64,000 bases of DNA from Strigamia acuminata (lineage: Eukaryota > Arthropoda > Chilopoda > Geophilomorpha > Linotaeniidae), in the NCBI GenBank assembly GCA_949358305.1, contig OX442316.1, forward strand, positions 4,712,001 through 4,776,000. The letters run 5' to 3'. Below, one piece after another: positions 46,835 through 56,552 of this stretch. Numbering within the stretch: position 1 is the first letter of the stretch; every line of letters begins with the position of its first letter. A program made the translations under genes and the position numbers. The notes under the pieces are model-generated. The model had not been told where the DNA came from and did not search any database. It saw nothing but the letters and a program-made list of their open reading frames with translations.

Positions 46835-47008
46835 ACTTTCCTTCAGTTTAACTGTTTTAAGTTTATCTATCATTATTTGCCCGGTCTATCTTTTAATACT
46901 GTTGTTAGGGAAAGACGAGAGACCGAGTCAAGATTGATGTCATTGAATCTCGATGGATTTTTATGCCACCTGGTAGATAAACTTAAAACAGTTAAACTGA
47001 AGGGAAGT
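46835..47008. repeat. Hairpin with 34-bp arms
   Basis: Arms 46835-46868 (aactttccttcagtttaact...) and 46975-47008 are inverted copies with one mismatch, separated by 106 bases. The arms fold into a stable stem in RNA. Confidence 0.85.
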
Positions 47009-47120
47009 TCGACGATACAGCCAAAAACGCTCATTGAAGCTAAGCAGGGAAGATTTGCGATTTAAGATGGATGTGTGTGATAAACCAAAATAAAGTAGAT
47101 TTAAAATTTATTTTTTTTAG

Positions 47121-47350
47121 ATAAAAATACATTTGGTGACGAAAGTTTAGAAACGCTGGGAATATCCAGGGAAAATTACTATAAGAACCAACAAAAGTTA
47201 ACGACACAGCTAGAGAACGCGAGGAATCCGAAAAGGCCCGCTAAGTCATTAGCCGAAAGGTCCCGGGAATGGGAGCAGCGGCAGGAGCTGCGCGAACGGC
47301 AGCGTCAAAATCTGCGCGCGTGGCATCGTTTCACAAGATCTCAACCATAA
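47121..47350 (+). CDS. lola-like terminal exon E: unrecognised basic, charged domain
   Basis: Opens after ttttttttag with the same phase (G|AT) as the other termini, giving a 387-aa isoform. The 77-residue tail has no Cys/His finger and no psq pattern. It runs DKNTFGDESLETLGISREN, then a Lys/Gln stretch, then the strongly basic helix-like AERSREWEQRQELRERQRQN and ends FTRSQP. The composition suggests a basic or coiled DNA- or protein-binding helix. It could be a new terminal module, an exonised transposon piece, or a chance frame. Phase, acceptor and GC-rich coding-like codons favour a real exon. Confidence 0.6.
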
Positions 47351-47670
47351 AGCCACAACCTTCAGTTTCAAGAAAATACTTCAAAAACTAGTGAGATAGT
47401 GCCACGAAATAGTGACAAATAAGTGGTATAATCAAAAAAGTTTGAGAAATGCTCGTGTGTATCAATCTGCGCTTGAACCGAACTGTCCAACAAAGCCAAA
47501 GAAAGTCTAATTCGATTTTCTTCACAGCTTTCTACTTTAAAAAATGGTTGTCTTTATCAAAACTCAATGTTTTAACTAGCAGTATAAATGATCCTCAAGT
47601 AATTTTTTCTTCTTCTGGCATGGAATGTGCAATAATCAATTAAATTTCTCATAACACAATAATCATTCTT

Positions 47671-47904
47671 ATACTACGTTTACATGCACGGAATATTTCG
47701 AGTGAGATGAAATATTCCGTGTGCACAACTGTCGTGTAAACAGGGATGACAAGGATTATTCGAGTAGTGAATAATCCCTCGCAGAAGGTTATTTAATTCG
47801 AGCGAACTCAAAAGTAATCACGAATTATTTTCTGCATGTAAACACAACAATTTGATCTCGAATTATTCACCACTCGAAATATTCGGTGCATGTAAACGTA
47901 GTAT
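47671..47904. mobile_element. MITE with 34-bp near-perfect inverted ends
   Basis: Left arm 47671-47704 starts atactacgtttacatgcacg. Right arm 47871-47904 is its inverted copy with one mismatch. The interior repeats fragments of the ends (gcatgtaaacac, cgaattattcac). 234 bp in total, with no ORF. The superfamily is not assigned. Confidence 0.9.
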
Positions 47905-48202
47905 TATTGCCCGATCCTTTCGTCGCAAACTGAGCAGGGGACATGTTATAAAACTGAGGCGATGAAATGATCGGCAGCAAAATGGATTGATCGTGGGGCC
48001 TTTGTCGCAGCCCTTTTTGGGGCCATATTTGTTTAGATGAAATAAACGTTTTTTGATTTCACCAGTTACATTTTCCTATTTTTGTTCCGTTGGTTTAAAC
48101 ACTCCTATTTATTCCTCTTCCCAATTTTATCTCTCTTTACGGACGTGCACACAAATATTTGATATAATGGTCGTTGAGCAGCCGTAGCCTCTGTGCTTTC
48201 AG

Positions 48203-48459
48203 GTGGGGACCGCAGCCCCTCACCTTCCTCATCACGCCCGGTAAAGGAACAAGTTGAAGAGAACCTGAAGCGAGCGGCAGTCCACGTCTTACGCCACGGG
48301 TTATCAATCCGCGCCGCGTCACGACATTACGGAATTCCATATAAAGCTCTGCACCGCTACGTCAACAGAATTGACCAAGGACTCGAAGATTTCCCTATTG
48401 AATTTATTCATGGCATCAAGCGAAGTCTTACGCCCAAATTGGATGCGGCTTGTATTTGA
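48203..48459 (+). CDS. lola-like terminal exon F: pipsqueak HTH
   Basis: Phase 1 acceptor gtgctttcag; 396-aa isoform. After a Ser/Pro-rich lead, the psq HTH reads LKRAAVHVLRHGLSIRAASR and HYGIPYKALHRYVNR, with an Asp/Phe-containing tail. Confidence 0.88.
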
Positions 48460-48953
48460 GGATTTTCATTTATCTTATTTATTTATTTATATTTCATTCA
48501 TTCATTTTAATAGTTTAAAAATTGATATTTATGTCTATATTTATCGCACTATGAAAGGCTTCAAATTGCAGTAATAATCGATAAAATTGTACTTTTGCAC
48601 TGAATTGCATGAAAAAGAAATATACCAAGGGTTGAAAATGATTATTTCAATGTTTTACCTTTATTGCAGTCACTCAACAATGCCAGTATTGAAAGCCTTG
48701 TTGGCGGACATTGAGCGCACAAAATTAAATTAAATTATAAAAATAAAATAATATAATGTATTTAAAACAAAAAATAATAAAAGGAAAAATTTAAACATTT
48801 TATTGGCTTTATCAATGTTTATTTCAATTTATTTTTTCCCACCAAAAAAGATTTTTTTTTTTTTAAAAAAAAAATTAGATAAAATGATAAATAATTGACT
48901 TGAAAATGATTATTTATTCATTACCACTATTAGAGAATTGTTTGGTGTTGCAG

Positions 48954-49174
48954 GTCAATTGAAGTTTGTCCAATTTCGTCCTCGACTGCCACCTAAACCT
49001 GAAGATTTAAGAGCTGCTGTGAAGGCAGTTTTGGAACACAATGCATCGTTCCGCGAAGCTGGACGCCTGTATGGAATAAGTCATATGACTGTCTACAACC
49101 ACGTGAAGAGTGCCCTGAAAGGAACTGGCATATCCATTTCTAATTTCAGAAGCCAGAATAGCCACATAACTTGA
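48954..49174 (+). CDS. lola-like terminal exon G: pipsqueak HTH
   Basis: Phase 1 acceptor ggtgttgcag; 384-aa isoform. The psq HTH reads LRAAVKAVLEHNASFREAGR and LYGISHMTVYNHVKSA. AATAAA at 49283-49288. Confidence 0.88.
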
Positions 49175-49497
49175 ATACGTTCAAATTGTACTTAATTTGT
49201 TTATATTTTTATTGGGCATGAAACATCCTCATCCTTATTTAACCACTGTAACGAAATGTAATTGTAAAATCAATTAGTGTCCAATAAAAAAATAAACATT
49301 CTTGAATAACTAAATTGTTTGTTGTGATTATTTTATTTTGTAATTCGTTTCTCATGAGTTGTTGTTTTTGGTTGGTAAAACAAAACCGAAGGGTAGTTTA
49401 TAGAGAAAATGGAGAAAGAGATGAATTGATTTGTACTTGAGTTTGTTGTTACCTGATGAGTGAAAAAATGACACGATTGTCCCCGGATGTCTTTCAG

Positions 49498-49688
49498 GTT
49501 TCATTCCTCCAGAGTTTATTCGACATTTCTTCAAGGATCGAGAAGATTTGTGGCATGCTGTTGAGATGGTGCTCAGGAATCGGATGTCCCTCAGAGATGC
49601 CGGCCGCCAGTTTGGAGTCAATCATGTGACTATTTTCAATTACGTGAAAAAAGTGAAGAGCCTTTTATTAACCAAAGATCAATTTTAG
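49498..49688 (+). CDS. lola-like terminal exon H: pipsqueak HTH
   Basis: Phase 1 acceptor tgtctttcag; 374-aa isoform, the shortest. The psq HTH reads LWHAVEMVLRNRMSLRDAGR and QFGVNHVTIFNYVKKVK. G and H share the REAGR/RDAGR core and a similar second helix, so they look like tandem duplicates. Confidence 0.88.
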
Positions 49689-50382
49689 CACAAATTGCAA
49701 CTTTTCATGTGTGTATAACTTGTGATTTTCGTCATGTAAACTTGTGTCAATCTGTACGCCAATGGTAGCAACAGAACTGCGTCAACTAGAAAGATATGAA
49801 GCAAAATATTAATTGTATGAATAACAAATAAGTAAACATCCAATTCTGTTTCTACGTCATTTCTTTTAACATTTGATTTAAATTTTAAGGAAAAATATTT
49901 TAGACAAGTGTAAAAACAGAATTGGGTGTACAGACGTAAGCTTGTGAGGTCTGTACATAGTGCTATTCGGAAAGAACTGCTGGGTCTCCCGACAGAATAC
50001 TTTCCGAGGTCTGCACTATGTCTGGACCACGCAACTTACACTTTATATCGGAGTATTTGCGAAGAACAAAATTTCGTACAATTTGATAGGCTTTAATGAC
50101 GAAATCTAAATTTTAAATATGAATTTTCCAGTTGACAACGTTCATTGTGCGCTTAGACGTTTATATAAACCAACACTTTGTATACATAGTGCAACTGTAT
50201 TTGATACGAAACCGTAGATATGAATAAATATAATTGAAATATTAGGAGATTTTTATGATTATTACGTTCTATTTTTTTTATTTTTTTTTTTAAAAAAAAA
50301 AGGAAAATAATCACACATTTTTCAATAAATGAAATGATAAATGTATGGAAAAGTGAGTGAAAGAAACACTTTTTTGTTTCAG

Positions 50383-50639
50383 GTGAAGATGCGAAGCCAA
50401 AATCGAAAACGAGTTTAAAGAGTTTTAAATGTAGCCAATGCCCGTGGATTTTTCGTCATCGATACGCTTTAATCAGACATTCAGTCGTGCATACTTCGGA
50501 ATGCGGTCACACCTGTCATCTATGCTCAAAAGCATACAAAAGATGGGATAACTTACTCAAACATTATAGAAATAAACACAAAATCACCAGCAGAGACATG
50601 TTGAGTGAGCTGCAAGAAAAATCGTCAAATAATCAATAA
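50383..50639 (+). CDS. lola-like terminal exon I: two C2H2 zinc fingers
   Basis: Phase 1 acceptor ttgtttcag; 396-aa isoform. Fingers: FKCSQCPWIFRHRYALIRH...H and HTCHLCSKAYKRWDNLLKHY...H. The second finger has the KAYKRxDxLxxHYxxxH form shared by exons J, L and M, showing common descent. Confidence 0.9.
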
Positions 50640-50805
50640 CAAATCGATCGATGTACATTGTTTAATATAAGCTTATCTCCATACATTAAAATTAAAATTA
50701 AAAAGAAATCTGCTTTGTTTTGTTTGTTTCAGATGTTTTCGTTTCGTGTTGATATCTCTTATGTTTGGAAACATTTTGTTTATTTTCTTTTATTTGTCAA
50801 TGCAG

Positions 50806-51149
50806 GTAGGCCTAATTTTGCCGGTCCCAAAAAATCTACACCGTATGTGTACCACGAGTGCGAGATCTGTGGTCGGTCATTCGATCGGCAAAGTCGACTC
50901 GTTCATCACAAGAAAATGCATTCAAATCTTGACTTGACTCAAGTGCAAAAACAATGTCGCGTTTGCGGCCGTCTCTACTTTAGAACCAATTATCTCATTC
51001 ACCATTACAAAACCGAACACGATATGAATTTGACGTACGAAGATTTGGGTCTCGCGGCTGATCCTTATGCACCGAGAATGTCCGAAGTGTTTTACGGGCC
51101 CATGCAAGTTGAAAACATTAATATCAAGGCGGAAAGTGAACGGAAATGA
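50806..51149 (+). CDS. lola-like terminal exon J: two C2H2 zinc fingers
   Basis: Phase 1 acceptor caatgcag; 425-aa isoform. Fingers: HECEICGRSFDRQSRLVHH...H and KQCRVCGRLYFRTNYLIHHY...H, then a 40-residue tail. AATAAA at 51178-51183. Confidence 0.9.
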
Positions 51150-51324
51150 GATGTAAAAATTCGAGTGAATTTAATTCAATAAAAGATTAATTTTTCTACA
51201 ACAATTTTTGTTTTTTACGTCTATTATACGTCTTGTGGACGTCCTCGCATCACATATTTGAAATTTCGAATTATTGTTGGTGATTTTTCAGTATCTCTGT
51301 TACTTTTATTAATTTTTTTTATAG

Positions 51325-51674
51325 ATTTTAACATTCAATTTCGTCTTGATGATGATAATTATTCCGTTAATGCAGCATTTCCACGACGAAAAGGTAATTA
51401 TGCTGTTTGTTTTTTAAAAAAAAACAGAAGTTATATAATCAAATATTTGACATTTTTGTGTTTTTGTGAAAACTTAATTCCAATTTTGTTTTTGTTTTTA
51501 GGCTTAAAGATGAGAAGACAAGCGAAAAAATACAGGTGCCCATATTGCGACTGGGCAACTTATAAGTATAAATCATTTTTGATTAAACACATGAAAAAAT
51601 GGCACCGTGATGATGGTTTTGTACTCAATGAGGAATTTTTTGTCGCCAATACATATGATTTAAATACTGGATAA
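51325..51674 (+). CDS. lola-like terminal exon K: one C2H2 finger, with a symmetric lead exon
   Basis: Exons 51325-51393 (phase 1 in, phase 1 out) and 51502-51674. The lead exon adds 23 acidic/aromatic residues and could be skipped without frame loss. The single finger is YRCPYCDWATYKYKSFLIKH...H. Isoform 391 aa with the lead exon. AATAAA at 51724-51729. Confidence 0.82.
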
Positions 51675-51886
51675 ATATTTTCAACTTTTAAAATTGTATA
51701 AAATTTGTAATCTAAAAGAGTTGAATAAATTGATTAATAAAAAAACAAACAAACAAACAATTCAGCCCATGTCAGACATTTGAATATACAAGCAAATTAC
51801 ATGTCATTACAACTCTGAAAATCCATAGACAGGGCCTGACTGTGACAACATTAAAGCTTATTTATCCAGTCTAACATCATGTATTG

Positions 51887-51948
51887 CAGGGCTCGAAATG
51901 TATTTGAAATTGTAATAATTTGTGTAATAATTTCCATTTCGAGCCCTG
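51887..51948. mobile_element. 62-bp micro-MITE with perfect 14-bp inverted ends
   Basis: Starts CAGGGCTCGAAATG and ends CATTTCGAGCCCTG. CAGGG-type ends are known in hAT elements. The flanking 8-mers match only partly. Confidence 0.75.
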
Positions 51949-52083
51949 ATATGCTGGCCTTGTTTCTATGGAACAAGAAACACCCAACTGTGACACTTTT
52001 ATTTTAGATTTTTGGATTTAATAGTGAATTAGGGTAAAATGATATTAAAACCCAACAAGAGTAAACTTTTCCTTTGTTTTTAG

Positions 52084-52505
52084 ATGTACAAATAAATAAT
52101 ATGCAGTCTCTTCAAGACCAACAAAGTTCAGAGCTCTACGCTCCATCGCCAAGAAAATTTGCCGCCGTTCGACTACGCTCGTCAAGAGGTAACTATTCAT
52201 GGCTAGAAAACCTCGCTTTTATCCCAAATAATATCGATTTATCTTCAGGTGCACCGCCGAGCGAAGATTACAGAAGTTCAGAATACTATCAGTGTTCTTA
52301 TTGCAGCTGGGGATTCAAAAAGAGATATGCTTTGCTCAGACATTTGAACGCGGTTCATCGGAAAGGAGTTGCATACTCGTGCCATTTGTGCACCTGTAGA
52401 TACACGAGAAGCGATAACTTAATACAACATTATAGACTCAAACATAATATGACAATGAGTGTGAGGACATTGCAGGAAATGCAAGCGGAGAAAAAGATAC
52501 CTTAG
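52084..52505 (+). CDS. lola-like terminal exon L: two C2H2 fingers, with a symmetric lead exon
   Basis: Exons 52084-52188 (symmetric, phase 1) and 52249-52505; the 60-base intron between is also open in frame, so retention is possible. Fingers: YQCSYCSWGFKKRYALLRH...H and YSCHLCTCRYTRSDNLIQHY...H. Isoform 431 aa. AATAAA at 52586-52591. Confidence 0.88.
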
Positions 52506-52759
52506 ATTTGTTCGGTTTTGTTTTCTTTTTTAGGCTTATTTCGCCTCGTTTTCGTTGTTTATTTTGTTGTGTTTTCAAAGCATGGAATAAAAAGATTGGT
52601 TAAAACTATATTGTAAACAGTATTGTGCTTGCATTTTATTTTTTTTACTTTTAAAAATAGGTAACGTTAAATTACTGGCCATTATTTTGTAGATTTACGT
52701 TGATTTTATGTGGATGTTTTGTATTTACTTTTTATATGAATATTTTGTTTTCTAAACAG

Positions 52760-53010
52760 ACTTTAATTCATTCGGCGCAAGTGGCAAGCAAAAGGAAGGA
52801 CGGTATCATTTTTGCTCAATTTGTGGCCGAAAATTCGACCGTAAAACGCGACTTTTGCGCCATCAATTGTGCCACCAAAATTACAGCGATTCAATGAAAA
52901 TGTGCAAAATTTGTGGCAGGATTTATAAACGATACGATTTCCTGCACACGCATTACCAACTGGAACACAACATCACCATGGTGAACGTGGAAGAAATGGA
53001 ACATTCATAA
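52760..53010 (+). CDS. lola-like terminal exon M: two C2H2 zinc fingers
   Basis: Phase 1 acceptor ttctaaacag; 394-aa isoform. Fingers: YHFCSICGRKFDRKTRLLRH...H and KMCKICGRIYKRYDFLHTHY...H. The second finger matches those of I, J and L. Confidence 0.9.
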
Positions 53011-53823
53011 AATTACATTTTGTAAAATTATTAAAAGCGAATTAAAACTCAATTTTTTACATATACTTGTTTAAACTTAAATAATAATAATAATAGTGTT
53101 TTTATTTCGTTCTTGTGAGTAGAAGATGATTAAGGAAAAAGGTGAGTGTAAATATACGAGCACATTTAACGTGTTATATTATCGTCTCGTTCTTGTTACA
53201 GAGTCATCAAATGTTGCTGCCAAAGAAAATACAATTTAGACCACTTTAAGACACTTTTAAATGATTAAATCTTATTTGAATCTTAGCAACGAATAGTAGG
53301 TAAGTCTTTTTTTACATTTATTTAGGTGTATTTATTACAGGAATCATCAAAATACTTCAAAATTTAAAGGAAAATTGTTATTTGTTGGAACATCATCAGC
53401 TAACATTTCAACTGGTAATATTTTCTAGCTTTATCTTAATTATAATATTACAAAGACATAATTTATTTATTTTTAGGTACATTGTGTTAAATGTAGTGAG
53501 TTTTTGCTACTTTTATGATAAGAAAGCGTGCCTAAAATCCACACACGACAAAATAGAAGAATAATTCACTTTATTCAAATTCCTACAAATGTTATCGGAC
53601 AACACACAAAGCACACAAACAAAACACACATGAAAAGCAGACATTTAAATACGATTGGCAACTAAGTTTTTGTTTTTTTTTAAAAAAAAAAAAACCGATG
53701 CAAGCACAAGAAAAAGATATAAAATCTGAGGAATTCTCAGTTTAAATGGTGGTAACATAGGTTGTATAGCGATTTTTAAAAAGGAAAACATCGTAATTAA
53801 TTAAAGCATAATTTGAATTTCAG

Positions 53824-54429
53824 GAAAGCTCAACATACTCAAGTCCTCTCTGCAACATCAACCTCATAATACTTTTGTAAGATTAAAAGGAAAGTCATTC
53901 AGATATTAGATAAACATTTGTTTGATTATTGGATGACTTTCACACAAAATTCTTGACTGGAGTTTTAATTATTTAATTTTTTACACCAGTTACATCAAAC
54001 AGACATAGGATACAACGTATTTGTGAACACGCAAGAACTAAGTCATCACGTAGCCATTAAGAATTCGCCACCTATTTTGGCTCGCCAGTTGCTGAAAATG
54101 GTCTTTTCAACGGAAGAACTGAAAACACATTCATTAACTGGCGCAAAATGTAACGCCAACAAAGATAAAGCGTCTTTGCCACCATTAGATTCAAAGAAAG
54201 TGAAGGCCGTGATTGGTGAGATTAAGATTTATTTAAAAAAAATCACTTTATTTAATTTAATTAACTTAAACTAAATTATATCGTTTTTATTACAGAATTC
54301 TGCTTAAAGCAATATCCAGAGAACGAAGCAAAACTATTTGGGAAAATGTTTCGATCGAAAATAACCGGAAGTCTTCAGTCAATGCTGAGGGGAATCCAAA
54401 AAGGATTTGTGAATATAAACAATTGGTGA
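53824..54429 (+). CDS. lola-like terminal exons N: BEN domain
   Basis: Three exons: 53824-53876 (phase 1 in, phase 0 out), 53990-54215 and 54296-54429. The BEN domain begins near VFVNTQELSHHVAI and shows LARQLLKMVFSTEELKTHSL, TGAK, LPPLDSKKVKAVIEFCLKQY and FRSKITGSLQSMLRGIQKG. BEN domains bind DNA or protein partners and occur with BTB in NACC1-type proteins. The 53-base lead exon is what lets the phase-0 BEN exon join the common phase-1 donor, which supports membership in this locus. Predicted isoform 448 aa. AATAAA at 54499-54504. It could instead be an independent gene with an unseen first exon. Confidence 0.75.
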
Positions 54430-55435
54430 TTACGTGCCGTGTGTGGCTTTCTTATATTTATCTTGTGTTTTGAGGGGGGGAAAAGATAAATGTATAGTAA
54501 TAAAAAAAGAATTGAAAGAGAGTTTTTTCCGCATTTATCTCACGTTTAAATATCAAATGTTATTGTCAAATTTATCACATTGCTGCTACGAGGTAGGTGT
54601 TTGGTTATAAATATTTAAATTTATATTAATTCTCTTTTTACATGTGAAATAGGTAAGTGGCAGGAAATCATTCTTGAAAATGTTGATGTCATTATTTCAA
54701 TTTTTGACAACAATAGATGTGCTTTGAATCTTTGTTTAATTCAAAATATTTCAAAATTTTAACCGGATCCCACAGATTTTTAAAGCGAAAATTTATAAAA
54801 AGGAAAAAGCAGAAAGGAAATGCATTTTGGTAATTTCAAAATATAGGATGCGAGTGCCACTAATAACAAGGAAATTGAAGGCGAGTTTCAACAATAAATA
54901 AAATGATGGAGTAATTGGAATTTGGATTCCTTTTTTTTTCAGGCTTATTTTATGGATATGATTTATATTTGTAATCTGTTTCTAATTCTGTATGATGGAG
55001 TTGTGTTTTGCTGACTGGTGATTTGGAGTAAGTATAAAAGTAATAAAATCTATTCAAAAAGTATTAACAATAAACATTGCGCCTCATTTGATGTTGTTTT
55101 CAGTTAACGTGCAAAAATATTATTTTATAAATCCTCATTTCTAAAAGAATTAACATTGGATGAGTACGTAAGTATTAAAGTAAATGGGTTTGTTTTTTTC
55201 ACTATCTGATTATACTGTGGGAAAAATAATTTCGACGAATTTCAAATTTTAACGTTAAATGTTATCATGTAATTTTTGGAATTTGTTTATCATGGTGGTT
55301 TTTTTGTCATCTGTATTAGACAGTTTTAAGTCAGCTGTTCAAACATCTCGTTTTTTTTCTCATGAAATAACTATAAAAGTTGATGCAACGTTTCAGTTGA
55401 TGTTATTCATTGGGAACTTGTTGTCAGAAATCAAA
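54430..55435. other. Spacer between the lola-like locus and the small secreted peptide gene
   Basis: AT-rich. Short candidate splice signals are present, but no coding exon with recognisable content. The peptide gene's 5' UTR lies at the right edge. Confidence 0.4.
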
Positions 55436-55704
55436 ATGAAGTACATCACGACCTTGGTGGTGTTCATGGCTGCCTTTGCATTGGTTTATAGCAGAATCAT
55501 AGGTAAGTAGTTGGTTTTAGGTTTTAAAAATGGCTGTATGTAAAAAAATAATGTTTTTTTTTAAATATTTTTATTTATTTTTATTCAGGTGGTGGCGGAT
55601 TTGGTAGCGTGCCGTGTGGAGATTTGTGGGACAACTGTTTCTCAGATTGTCCATCTGGCATGGGAAGCTGCAACCGGCTGACTTGGACGTGCGAATGCTA
55701 TTAG
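55436..55704 (+). CDS. Small secreted six-cysteine peptide (CS-alpha-beta/defensin-like), two exons, 60 aa
   Basis: Coding exons 55436-55502 and 55589-55704 join G|GT. The first exon encodes a signal peptide (MKYITTLVVFMAAFALVYS). The mature part, about 40 residues, begins Gly-rich and has cysteines spaced C-x6-C-x3-C-x6-C-x6-C-x-C. CxxxC together with CxC is the cysteine-stabilised alpha/beta signature of invertebrate defensins and related antimicrobial or toxin-like peptides. Its activity cannot be told from sequence. It is isolated between two regulatory genes, with no paralogue in the window. Confidence 0.75.
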
Positions 55705-56552
55705 TTTGACGGAATCTGTTCAGAAAGAAGTAGCAAATTAGTACCATAATTTAAGAAAAAAGTTTGATGATAAAAATTTATATGTGAATACCAACTTCAA
55801 TTAAAACCTATTGTTTAAACATCAGTATTCGATTTTTATTTGTTTTGTTTCAAACAGCTTGAGCAGAGAAGTCTAAAAATGAGCTTTAAGAAGACTGATA
55901 GAACTAGCATGTTTTGGAATTATTTGCAATTTTTGAATTTCGAATTGTTTAGCATGAGGAAAAAATTGTTAAATGGTTATAAAAAGATAGAAGGAAATTC
56001 ATGAGTTTACATCGACCCTAGTGGCTTTACAATGCAACACCCGAATTCTTGCAGCGCTTCCTTCTGACAAAATCTATAATGAATGAATGACATATCCGAG
56101 ATAAATACCAACGAAACTAAATTAATCATTTATTCTATTAAAAATAAAAATTATCACTTCTATTAATTGAACTACAAGATTTAAAATTTCACTTAACAAT
56201 CGATCATTTTAATCCGTAGCCATTTTAAAAAAAATATCGATCACGGCCCGTCTAATCGATATTACATTTTAAACCAACAATTTCATTTGATTAGAATCAC
56301 ACGATAAACCACAATAAGCATAAACACTTCAAATATAATTTTAATTTATAATAAACTCAATTAATACTAAAAAAAAAAAAACTAAAAACAGAAAATCCGC
56401 CAGAATTTTTATCGGCGGGGAACACCCGGAACAACATCGATATATCGTCGTACAGGAAGAAAGCAAACAACACCAGCGACGTCGAAATTTAAAATATTTA
56501 AATTCTCCACATCTATTGTAATATGAATCATTATTTTTAATGCGGTAAAACA
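55705..56552. other. Spacer before the THAP-BTB gene
   Basis: No exon found. It holds the 3' UTR of the peptide gene and the upstream region of the THAP-BTB gene. AT-rich with poly-A near 56370. Confidence 0.4.

Larger units (their letters stand above)
46690..47455. mobile_element. Possible old hAT-like element surrounding terminal exon E
   Basis: agtgtttctcaaact (46696-46710) faces an inverted copy aagtttgagaaatgct (ending about 47452). hAT elements commonly start CAGTG-TTCTCAAAC. The flanking 8-mers agree only partly, so age or coincidence cannot be excluded. It also contains a long hairpin and terminal exon E. Confidence 0.4.

Noticed and set aside
48670-48693. Another phase-1 acceptor with seven codons
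   Set aside because: Too short; probably chance or a decayed terminus.
53202-53239. Phase-1 mini exon (12 codons then stop) as a fifteenth lola-like terminus
   Set aside because: Good acceptor and phase, but no domain and too short to separate from chance.
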